From contig JAWLDJ010000057.1 of assembly GCA_041686695.1 (NCBI GenBank), positions 1 through 14,098 of the forward strand: 14,098 nt of DNA, in the 5' to 3' direction. The notes under the pieces are model-generated. The model made no database searches. It had not been told where the DNA came from and was given only the letters and a program-made list of their open reading frames with translations. This document shows positions 1 through 6,390 of the stretch, one piece after another. The position numbers and the translations under genes are program-made. Origin of the DNA: T1Sed10-7 sp041686695. GTDB lineage: Bacteria > Actinomycetota > Nitriliruptoria > Nitriliruptorales > Nitriliruptoraceae. How positions within the stretch are numbered: the first letter of the stretch is position 1; every line of letters starts with the position of its first letter.

Positions 1-213
1 GAGCCGCCAGGAACCGAGGTGGTCGGCGCCCGCGCGGAGCGCGAGGAGTTCGGCGTGGGCGGTCGGGTCCTGGTCGACCTCGCGGCGGTTGTGCCCGCGC
101 GCGATGGCCCGCTCCCCGTGGACGAGCACCGCACCGATCGGCACGTCGCCGTGAGCCGCGGCGACCTCCGCCTCGGCCAGCGCCTCCTGCATCCACCGCT
201 CGTGCACGACCAC
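1..213 (-). CDS. tadA: tRNA adenosine(34) deaminase TadA, 5' part (truncated by window edge)
   Basis: This is the N-terminal 71 codons of a tRNA-specific adenosine deaminase. TadA converts the wobble adenosine of tRNA-Arg(ACG) to inosine in the cytoplasm. The reverse-strand translation contains ALAEAEVAAAHGDVPIGAVL near the start, then ARGHN and the zinc-binding, catalytic HAE motif (TAHAEL). That order and spacing are typical of TadA. The PCxxC motif that would complete the zinc site lies beyond the left edge. The start is uncertain: GTG at 213 has an AGGA about 9 nt upstream, GTG at 207 and ATG at 192 are in frame, and the conserved region begins around ERWMQEAL. The gene follows the Ada-like methyltransferase by 28 nt on the same strand, so they may be cotranscribed. 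Another cytidine/deoxycytidylate-type deaminase is possible but less likely. Confidence 0.88.
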   Translation of the reverse strand, partial: MVVHERWMQEALAEAEVAAAHGDVPIGAVLVHGERAIARGHNRREVDQDPTAHAELLALRAGADHLGSWRL

Positions 214-241
214 GAGCGTACGTCCTGCTCGCCGGCGGCCG

Positions 242-1216
242 TCACCGGTGCGAGCGGGGCGCGCGAGCAGCTTCGCGCGCCAGCAGCGCGCGCTTGCGGG
301 TGGTCCCCCAGCGGTAGCCGCCGAGCTCACCCGTGGAGCGCAGGACCCGGTGGCAGGGGATCAGTGCTGCCACCGGGTTGCGCCCGACGGCGTTGGCGAC
401 CGGCCGCACCGCGTCCGGGCGGCCGGCGGCTCGAGCCACCTCGGTGTAGGTCGTGACGCCATCGTCCGGGATGCGCAGCAGGGCCTCCCACACCTTGATC
501 TGGAGGTTGGTGCCGACCGCCAGGACGGACACGGACGCTGGCGCCGGGGCGGCGGGCACCAACACAGCGCTGTCGGTCGCTCGGGCCGGCCGGGCGCCCG
601 CACCAGCATCGAGGTCGGGGGGTGCCGTGGGCCTCGCGCCGAACCGGACGGCGAGGTGCTCCACGACCGCACGCGTAGCGTCGAGATCCTCGACGAGGTC
701 GGCAGCGGGCCACTCCCCGGCCAGCTCCGCCAGCGCCATCGCGTGGGAGGTGGTGGGCGGATCCAGGAACCGCAGGGAGAGCACCCCCCGCTCGGTGGTC
801 GCCACCAACGCCGGACCGAGCGGCGAGGGGTGCACGCCGTAGCGGATCGTCAGTCCGGCACCACCCCGACCGAGCTCACCCGGGGTCACGGCGTCCAACG
901 TCACCGTCAGATCGTGGAGCCGTCCGGGCGAAGACAGGCCGGTCGCGATCACGGTGTCCAGCACCGTCGCACGTTCCCGCAGCAGCTGCTTGGCGCTGCC
1001 GGCCGTCAACCAGCGTAGGAACCGGTGCGGACTCACCCCGGCGAAACGGCTGAAGGTCCGGTGCAGGTGACCCGACGAGAGCTGCAGGGCGGTCGCGAGC
1101 TGCTCGACGCTCGGCTGGGTCATGCGGTGGTCGTCGAGCCACGCGATCGCTGCGGCGACGCGGTCGTAGTCGCGGAGCCACTGCTGCGACACCCGCCTGC
1201 TGTCCACCACCGACAC
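242..1216 (-). CDS. ada: Ada-like AraC-type HTH / methylated-DNA-protein cysteine methyltransferase
   Basis: This 324-aa protein repairs O6-alkylguanine by suicidal transfer of the alkyl group to its own cysteine. An AraC-type helix-turn-helix region (about residues 20-105, including LSSGHLHRTFSRFAGVSP) is followed by the ribonuclease-like N-domain of the alkyltransferase (about 120-190). After an Ala/Pro-rich linker (about 195-232) comes the catalytic domain (about 234-318) with IPCHRV; the acceptor is Cys288. The N-terminal zinc/phosphotriester domain of E. coli Ada is absent, so the methylphosphotriester switch that controls Ada cannot work here. I chose GTG at 1216 because AGGAGG lies at 1223-1228, 6 nt upstream; the frame is open further upstream, but that stretch lacks domain sequence. 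It is divergent from csoR and sits upstream of tadA on the same strand. Whether the HTH still regulates genes or only aids DNA binding is unknown. Confidence 0.9.
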   Translation of the reverse strand: MSVVDSRRVSQQWLRDYDRVAAAIAWLDDHRMTQPSVEQLATALQLSSGHLHRTFSRFAGVSPHRFLRWLTAGSAKQLLRERATVLDTVIATGLSSPGRLHDLTVTLDAVTPGELGRGGAGLTIRYGVHPSPLGPALVATTERGVLSLRFLDPPTTSHAMALAELAGEWPAADLVEDLDATRAVVEHLAVRFGARPTAPPDLDAGAGARPARATDSAVLVPAAPAPASVSVLAVGTNLQIKVWEALLRIPDDGVTTYTEVARAAGRPDAVRPVANAVGRNPVAALIPCHRVLRSTGELGGYRWGTTRKRALLAREAARAPRSHR

Positions 1217-1334
1217 CGTCGACCTCCTGCCAAGCTGCGATCCCGCGCAGCCACGGGCAGCCATCCGCCGCTCTCGGGGTGAGTCTGTCCCATCGCCGCC
1301 GTCGCGGCGACCCGGATGCTGATATCCCCCACCG

Positions 1335-1348
1335 GCCACCACGGTGGC
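1335..1348. repeat. Short inverted repeat in the ada-csoR divergent region
   Basis: GCCACC-AC-GGTGGC is a perfect 6-bp inverted repeat with a 2-nt centre, located between the two divergent genes. It could be an operator, but at this GC content such repeats also arise by chance. No function is assigned. Confidence 0.3.
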
Positions 1349-1394
1349 TGCGGTCCGCCGGGCCCGCTCCGCCCCCGTCTGGCTCGCCTGACGA

Positions 1395-1422
1395 CGACAG
1401 CGCCTGGCGGCGACAGCGCCTG
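1395..1422. repeat. 12-bp direct repeat upstream of csoR
   Basis: CGACAGCGCCTG occurs at 1395-1406 and again at 1411-1422, separated by GCGG. The 16-bp period places the copies about one and a half helical turns apart. The pair lies just upstream of the putative CsoR operator, so it could be a second regulator site or a simple local duplication. Confidence 0.45.
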
Positions 1423-1429
1423 ATAGCGG

Positions 1430-1458
1430 TACCCCCCTGGGGCATGGAACGGTAGGCT
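1430..1458 (+). promoter_or_regulatory. Putative csoR promoter with CsoR-type operator
   Basis: TACCCCCCTGGGGCA (1430-1444) is a C-run/G-run imperfect palindrome resembling known CsoR operators, which have a TACCCC...GGGG(TA) pattern. A TANNNT-type -10 box, TAGGCT, lies at 1453-1458, so the operator would cover the -35/spacer region. Bound apo-CsoR would then block RNA polymerase until Cu(I) releases it. The csoR start codon is 30 nt downstream of the -10 box, leaving room for a short leader with a ribosome binding site. The operator assignment is by resemblance only; no clear -35 hexamer is visible. Confidence 0.55.
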
Positions 1459-1488
1459 GCCGGGCGTTGGCCGACGATCGAGGACCCC

Positions 1489-1770
1489 ATGCACGGCTAC
1501 GCCGCCCGCAGCGACGAGTTGCAGGCCCGCCTGCGTCGCATCGAGGGCCAGGTCCGTGGCCTCCAGCGTATGGTCGAGGAGGATCGGTACTGCATCGACG
1601 TGCTGACCCAGATCTCCTCGGCGACCAAGGCCCTCCAGGGGGTCGCGACCACGATGCTCGACGAACACGTCCGGCACTGCGTCCGTGACGCGATCGACGA
1701 GGGCGGCGCCTCGGCCGACGAGAAGGTCGAGGAGGCGCTCGAGGTCGTGCACCGGCTCATCAAGCGGTGA
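1489..1770 (+). CDS. csoR: CsoR-family copper-sensing transcriptional repressor
   Basis: This 93-aa all-helical protein matches the CsoR/RcnR (DUF156) family at full length. The family signature RLRRIEGQVRGLQRM is at residues 15-29. The metal ligands Cys35, His60 and Cys64 match the Cys-His-Cys set that binds Cu(I) in CsoR (Cys36, His61, Cys65 in M. tuberculosis), with Tyr34 at the second-shell tyrosine. The nickel/cobalt sensor RcnR has His in place of the last Cys, so a copper sensor is favoured; the persulfide sensor CstR lacks the His. The start ATG has GAGGA shortly upstream. CsoR normally represses itself and copper-export genes. A copper chaperone follows 104 nt downstream, and an operator-like palindrome precedes the gene. 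Confidence 0.93.
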   Translation: MHGYAARSDELQARLRRIEGQVRGLQRMVEEDRYCIDVLTQISSATKALQGVATTMLDEHVRHCVRDAIDEGGASADEKVEEALEVVHRLIKR

Positions 1771-1874
1771 GCGCTCCGGTCGAGCGCGCACGCCTGCGTG
1801 AGGACGCAGCGCGCCCGCCGAAGACCTGCCAGCCTCCGAACATCCCTGACCGCACCGAACAGGAAGGTCCGACC

Positions 1875-2078
1875 ATGGCAACCCGTACCTACTCCGTGCC
1901 CGACATCTCCTGCGGCCACTGCAAGTCCGCGATCGAGTCCGAGGTGGGCGAACTGAGCGATGTCGCCTCCGTGCTCGTCGACATCGAAGCCAGGACGGTC
2001 ACCGTCGATGGTGAAGCCTCGGACGAGGCGATCCACGCCGCGATCGAGGAAGCTGGCTACGAGGTGGCGGGGGCCTGA
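1875..2078 (+). CDS. copZ: Copper chaperone CopZ (heavy-metal-associated domain)
   Basis: This 67-aa protein is a single ferredoxin-like HMA domain. The metal-binding loop ISCGHC gives Cys13 and Cys16; the family usually has Met two residues before the first Cys, here Ile11. The sequence continues with the expected pattern (SAIESEV...VASVLVDIEARTVTV...EAIHAAIEEAGYEV). Such proteins carry Cu(I) in the cytoplasm and deliver it to CopA ATPases or to CsoR. I chose ATG at 1875, with AGGAAGG ending 7 nt before it, over an upstream in-frame start whose extra residues show no domain sequence. It follows csoR and is probably in the same operon. The usual CopA partner is not in this window. A chaperone for another soft metal cannot be excluded. 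Confidence 0.9.
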   Translation: MATRTYSVPDISCGHCKSAIESEVGELSDVASVLVDIEARTVTVDGEASDEAIHAAIEEAGYEVAGA

Positions 2079-2223
2079 GCCCGCCTGCCCCCGAACGACA
2101 CCTGCGACAGCGCCCCTGGCGAGCCCCGACGGCGACGTCCTTCGAGGGAGGGGTTCCGAACCTGAGACGATGCACGGCGCGCCGTCCCACCGTGCGGCAT
2201 CCCGCAACTTCCGGAGATCGACG

Positions 2224-3069
2224 ATGACCGACCTGTTGGCCGCTGCGTTCACGCCCGAACGAGCGCTGGACGTCCTCCTGCAGCTCGAGCCGCAGCTGCG
2301 CGGCATCGGCGCCGATCGTCGCGCCATCGTCGGACTACGCGCGGTGGCCGACGATCACGTCGAACTCATCGACGTCGACCTCGGGGACGACGGGGTCCTG
2401 GACCCCGCAGGTGCCGCCGGACTGGTCGTCGTCACCAGCGAGGAGGTCGGCGACGACGAGGAGGTCCTGTGCCTCACCCAGGTGGTGTGTGTCCTTCCCG
2501 ACGGCACCGAGGTCGGGATCAGTCGTGCCGACGACGTCGAGGAGGCTCGGGTCTGGCGCACCGACCGCGACGCGACGGACGCCGCCGAGGATCTGCGGCC
2601 ACGTGACGTCGCTGCCAACACCGCTCGTCGCGCCTACGGACTGCCGTCGGTGATCGCGAGCCGGCTGAGCGTGCCGGAACTGCTCGGGCGGGTGTGGTTG
2701 GTCGCCGTCGCGGGTGAGGCCCTGCGCCGCTTCGACACCCCCGACGGACCCACCAACGTCGAGGTGGAGGACCTGCAGTCGGTCGCCGAGGCTCCGCTGC
2801 TCGGTGGGCTGGTCACCGATGACGGAGACCTGCCCACCTGGGAGCAGATCCACGCGCACGCCAAGGCGGGGCAGCTGGAGCTCGGACCGTTCCCCGTCGA
2901 ACCGACGCACGCAGCTTGGCTGGACGAGGACGGCTTCGCGCAGGTGCTGGACACCACGCTGCCGACGGCCGAGGACCTCCTCGACCAGCTGCGGTTGACC
3001 ACCGGCGACCGCGGGATGGCCTGGGCGCTGGCCGTGCTGCTCGACCGGGGATGGCACGGCGCCGAGTGA
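2224..3069 (+). CDS. Hypothetical acidic protein, unrecognised family
   Basis: This open frame encodes 281 aa. I chose ATG at 2224, preceded by GGAG with a 7-nt spacer, because the in-frame sequence upstream looks non-coding and overlaps copZ. I do not recognise a domain. The protein is rich in Asp and Glu, with no signal peptide or membrane segment, so it is probably cytosolic. Visible features are an alternating beta-like first half (GLRAVADDHVELIDVDLG, VVVTSEEVGDDEEVLCLTQVVCVLPDGTEVGI), a helical middle (ARRAYGLPSVIASRLSVPEL, GRVWLVAVAGEALRRF) and a C-terminal part with PTWEQIHAHAKAG and DRGMAWALAVLLDRGW. The coding bias resembles its neighbours. It lies 145 nt after copZ and 108 nt before the UvrD-like helicase, which gives little hint of function. 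Confidence 0.8.
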   Translation: MTDLLAAAFTPERALDVLLQLEPQLRGIGADRRAIVGLRAVADDHVELIDVDLGDDGVLDPAGAAGLVVVTSEEVGDDEEVLCLTQVVCVLPDGTEVGISRADDVEEARVWRTDRDATDAAEDLRPRDVAANTARRAYGLPSVIASRLSVPELLGRVWLVAVAGEALRRFDTPDGPTNVEVEDLQSVAEAPLLGGLVTDDGDLPTWEQIHAHAKAGQLELGPFPVEPTHAAWLDEDGFAQVLDTTLPTAEDLLDQLRLTTGDRGMAWALAVLLDRGWHGAE

Positions 3070-3163
3070 GGCGCTCCGGCCGGTGAGGTGGCGGCCAACA
3101 GGTGAGCCGGCCGTCGTCCTCAGCCCGGACGAGGACCACCACCTCGACGTCGCCCCCACCGCC

Positions 3164-3177
3164 TAGCCTGCCCGCCC
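3164..3177 (+). promoter_or_regulatory. Candidate leaderless promoter of the UvrD-like helicase
   Basis: TAGCCT (3164-3169) fits the TANNNT actinobacterial -10 consensus and ends 8 nt before ATG 3178. The transcript would therefore begin at or within 1-2 nt of the start codon. No Shine-Dalgarno sequence precedes the ATG, which agrees with leaderless initiation. No convincing -35 is seen. Confidence 0.45.
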
Positions 3178-4653
3178 ATGCCACCCGTCGCCCCTGCCGC
3201 CAGCTTCCCCGGTCCGGATCTGCTCGGCCGCAACGTCGTCGTCGACCCGGACGTCCCCGCACCGGCCGGCTTCGAGCGCGCCCGCCGTCTGCGCATCGAC
3301 GAGCGGGTGCTCGCCGACCCGGCCGCGACCGTGGCGATCCTGCGCGCCCGCTGGCTGGGGCGACGAAGGACGGTGATCGAGCTGGCCGTCAGCAACGATG
3401 CGGCTCGCGAGCCGGAGTCGACCGGGGCGGCGCCGTACGCGCTGGCCCGTGACCACGCCTTCCACCGGGAGGCACTGCACTTCCTGACCTGGGCCAACAG
3501 CTACGACCTGCGCGGCGGCACCCCCCGGTGGTGGCACGGTGTCCTCGCTGAGCGTCGGACCGCCGCCAGCCGCAGTGACCACGCAGACCTCGTGCTGCCC
3601 GATGGTCGGCTCGCGTTCGTCGACGGTGGCCCCCGGGGGCCGCTGCCGGGTGCGCTCGGTGCCGTGAACGCCACCGGTCCGACCGCCGTGCTGGTTCACC
3701 GCGAGTCGATCGGGCTCGGCCGGCTCACCGTGCAGGGCGATGCAGCGCCGAGCGAGGCGCTGGCGCCCGATCAGCTGGCTGCGGTCACCCACGCCGTGGG
3801 GTCGGCACGGGTCATCGCCCCCGCTGGCTCCGGCAAGACCCGGGTCCTGACCGCGCGGCTGCGCCACCTGCTGTGCGACCGCGGCGTCGAACCGGAACTC
3901 GTCACCGCGCTCGCCTACAACACCCGTGCAGCGGCCCAGATGCGGGAGCGGACCCCGGACCTCGACGCGTCGATCCGGACCCTGCACTCGCTCGCCCTGC
4001 GGATCTGCACGCTGGTCGAGCGGCGGCGGATCATCGAAGAACGGGACGTGCGGCGGATCCTCGACCGTTTGGTGCGCACCGCGCGTGTGCCCAACCAGGA
4101 CCCCTTCCAGGCCTACCTCGACGCGCTCGCCGAGGTTCGCCTCGCGTTGCGCGAGCCCGCCGAGGTGGAGGCCGAGCGCGGGGACATCGACGGCTTCACC
4201 GAGGTGTTCGACCGGTACCGCCAGCTGCTTGCCGATGAGCGCCTGCTGGATTTCGACGAACAGATCTACCGGGCGATCGAGGTGCTGCTCCAGCGGCCGG
4301 ACCTACGGGCGAAGGTGCAGCGGTGGGGCACCCACCTGCTGGTGGATGAGTTCCAGGACCTGACCCCGGCGTTCCTGCTACTGGTGCGGTTGGTCGCCGG
4401 GCCGTCGCTCCAGGTCTTCGCCGTCGGCGACGACGACCAGACGATCTACAGCTACGCGGGCGCGACCCCGGAGCATCTGACCGCCTTCGACCGGTGGTTC
4501 CCCGGCGCGACCCACCACGCGCTCGAGGTCAACTACCGCTGCCCGCCGGCGGTGGTGGACGGCGCCGTCCGACTGCTCGAGCACAACCGGCGGCGGGTAC
4601 CGAAGACGATCCGCTCCCACCTGGCTCGCGCCGAGCACGGGGCCGCCTCGTGA
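3178..4653 (+). CDS. UvrD/PcrA-like SF1A helicase, ATPase (N-terminal) half
   Basis: This 491-aa frame holds the first half of a UvrD-type 3'-5' DNA helicase. The Q-motif region APDQLAAV is at 196-203, Walker A (APAGSGKT) at 214-221, motif Ia around 243-255, SIRTLHSLAL at 265-274, Walker B/motif II (LLVDEFQD) at 387-394, motif III (VGDDDQTIYSYAGA) at 416-429 and motif IV (VNYRCP) at 451-456. About 195 residues precede the Q-motif; most UvrD proteins start almost at it. That extension (e.g. RARRLRIDERV, FHREALHFLTWANSYDLRG, LVLPDGRLAFVDGG) is not a domain I recognise. The frame ends at TGA 4651-4653, between motifs IV and V, and the rest of the helicase continues in another frame from GTG 4650. 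Either the two halves are separate, coupled subunits or a 1-nt indel splits one gene of about 1017 aa. Confidence 0.9.
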   Translation: MPPVAPAASFPGPDLLGRNVVVDPDVPAPAGFERARRLRIDERVLADPAATVAILRARWLGRRRTVIELAVSNDAAREPESTGAAPYALARDHAFHREALHFLTWANSYDLRGGTPRWWHGVLAERRTAASRSDHADLVLPDGRLAFVDGGPRGPLPGALGAVNATGPTAVLVHRESIGLGRLTVQGDAAPSEALAPDQLAAVTHAVGSARVIAPAGSGKTRVLTARLRHLLCDRGVEPELVTALAYNTRAAAQMRERTPDLDASIRTLHSLALRICTLVERRRIIEERDVRRILDRLVRTARVPNQDPFQAYLDALAEVRLALREPAEVEAERGDIDGFTEVFDRYRQLLADERLLDFDEQIYRAIEVLLQRPDLRAKVQRWGTHLLVDEFQDLTPAFLLLVRLVAGPSLQVFAVGDDDQTIYSYAGATPEHLTAFDRWFPGATHHALEVNYRCPPAVVDGAVRLLEHNRRRVPKTIRSHLARAEHGAAS

Positions 4654-6230
4654 GCGACGACGGGCTCGCGATCCACCGGGTCGCCGGGGGAAGCATGGCG
4701 CATCGGGCCGTGGCGATCGTCGCCGAGGCGCTCGAGGGCGACGAGCTGCCCGGCCACCTCGCGGTGCTCGCCCGGGTCAACAGCGCGCTGCTTCCCGTGC
4801 AGGTCGCCCTGACCGAGGCGGGGATCGCGCACACCGCGCCACTGGACGCCAGCGTGCTCCAGCGCACCGGGGTCCGCACCGCGCTCGCCTACCTGCGCCT
4901 GGCACTGGACACCGACCGACTGCGCCGCGACGACGTGTTCGACACGCTCAACCGTCCCGCCCGAAAGGTGAAATCGGCGGTGACCCCGCATCTGCCCCGT
5001 GGGGGTCGGTGGTCGCTGCGCGCCCTCGAGCAGGTCTGCGATCAACTCGACGGCACGCACCGCGAGCGGTTCGCCGGTTATCTCGACGACCTCCGCCACC
5101 TCGAGGCGGCCATCACCGACGGCGCGGACACCGCCCGCTGCCTGTGGGTGGTGCGCAACCGGATCGGTCTCGGCGAGGCGATGGATGCCCTGGATGCCTC
5201 CCGCCGCCGGCCCGAGGGCTCGAGCCACGGCGACGACCTGGACGCGCTCGAGCAGCTCGCCACCCTGCAACCCGACCCGGCGGCCTTCGCCGACTGGCTC
5301 GCTGAGCGCCTGAAGGTCCCGGGCGAGCCCACCGGGGTGACGCTCTCCACCGTCCACCGGGTCAAGGGCATGGAGTGGCCGACGGTGGTGGTCTTCGCCG
5401 CCAACCAGGGCCTGTTCCCGCACCGCCTGGCCGACGACGACGAGGAGGAACGCCGGGTCTTCCACGTGGCGATCACCCGCTGCCAGCGCGCCGTCCACGT
5501 GATCTGTGATCAGGACCGTGCGTCACCGTTCGTCGCCGAGCTCGACCCGATCGTCACGGGCACCGACCCCGGTCGGCGTGGACGCTCGGTCGCCGTGCCG
5601 CCGGGCGCCCGGCCGAACGGCTTCGCGGACGCCTCCCCCGGTGGGCCGGCGCGCGACGGCAGCAGGTCGGTCGCCGACGCCGAGGTGGCGGCCACGGCAC
5701 CGACGTTCCTGCCCGATGGTCGCCTGCACGCCGCGGTGGGCGTGGACATCACCCTCGCGGGCGACCTCCATGGCCGCATCCGCGGGCTCGGTCGTCACCA
5801 CGTCATCGTGCAGCTGCGCGACGAGGACGAGCTCGTCATCCTCCGGGTGCCCCACGGCGCGAGGGTGCAGGTCGCCGGCACCGACACCGTGCTCGCGCCC
5901 CCACGTGCCGGCAGACGTTCGGGGGGCGGGGGGACCGATGACCGCGCCGGCGGTGCAGCGGCCGCGTCCACCGACCGGCTCGCGGTCGGCATCGACGATC
6001 CCGAGCCCGACGACGCCCTGTTCGATGCCCTGCGAGCATGGCGGTCGAAGGTCGCCACCACCAACGGGGTCCCGGCCTACCTCGTGTTCCACGACCGGCA
6101 CCTGCAGGTGTTGGCCGGCCGGAAGCCCAGCACGCTCACGCAGCTGGCCAGCTGCCCCGGGGTCGGTCCCGCCAAGCTGGAGCGCTACGGCGACGACCTC
6201 CTGGACCTGATCGCCGAGCACCTCGGCTGA
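4650..6230 (+). CDS. UvrD2-like helicase C-terminal half with HRDC domain
   Basis: This frame (526 aa from GTG 4650) supplies the remaining parts of the SF1 helicase. Domain 2A begins around DGLAIHRVAGGS, motif V is TVHRVKGMEW (234-243) and motif VI is EERRVFHVAITR (266-277), carrying the arginine finger. Residues about 345-410 form a beta-rich segment of unknown identity, followed by a Gly/Ala-rich linker and an HRDC nucleic-acid-binding domain (about 455-526, ending PGVGPAKLERYGDDLLDLI). Helicase plus HRDC recalls mycobacterial UvrD2, which is much shorter. Alone it lacks Walker A and B, so it cannot be an active ATPase without the upstream product. The start overlaps the upstream stop as GTGA, with GGGG at 4639-4642 as the only ribosome-binding-like sequence. 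Read in frame, the junction is continuous with no missing conserved segment, which suggests a frameshift. Confidence 0.85.
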   Translation: MSDDGLAIHRVAGGSMAHRAVAIVAEALEGDELPGHLAVLARVNSALLPVQVALTEAGIAHTAPLDASVLQRTGVRTALAYLRLALDTDRLRRDDVFDTLNRPARKVKSAVTPHLPRGGRWSLRALEQVCDQLDGTHRERFAGYLDDLRHLEAAITDGADTARCLWVVRNRIGLGEAMDALDASRRRPEGSSHGDDLDALEQLATLQPDPAAFADWLAERLKVPGEPTGVTLSTVHRVKGMEWPTVVVFAANQGLFPHRLADDDEEERRVFHVAITRCQRAVHVICDQDRASPFVAELDPIVTGTDPGRRGRSVAVPPGARPNGFADASPGGPARDGSRSVADAEVAATAPTFLPDGRLHAAVGVDITLAGDLHGRIRGLGRHHVIVQLRDEDELVILRVPHGARVQVAGTDTVLAPPRAGRRSGGGGTDDRAGGAAAASTDRLAVGIDDPEPDDALFDALRAWRSKVATTNGVPAYLVFHDRHLQVLAGRKPSTLTQLASCPGVGPAKLERYGDDLLDLIAEHLG

Positions 6231-6390
6231 CGCCGGTGGGACAGCCACCGTCGCGATCACGCCGGTGGCTGCCGACGGCTCAGCGTGGGGATCGACCAGC
6301 GCGGTCGACCGCTACGGTCCGGCCTCCACCCGCGCCCGCCCCCGGTGTGGCGATCGCCCACCGTCCATCGCTGACCTCGAGGTGCCACCC

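Noticed and set aside
1217..1342. Longer Ada-like protein starting at 1342
   Set aside because: The extra 42 residues show no domain, and an ideal AGGAGG with 6-nt spacing marks the GTG at 1216.
1489..1770. RcnR (nickel/cobalt) or CstR (persulfide) identity
   Set aside because: The ligand set Cys35-His60-Cys64 is that of CsoR; RcnR would have His for the last Cys, and CstR lacks the His.
3076..3114. GGCCGG...CCGGCC as a terminator after the hypothetical gene
   Set aside because: The arms are only 6 bp with a loop of over 20 nt and no T-run, as expected by chance at this GC content.
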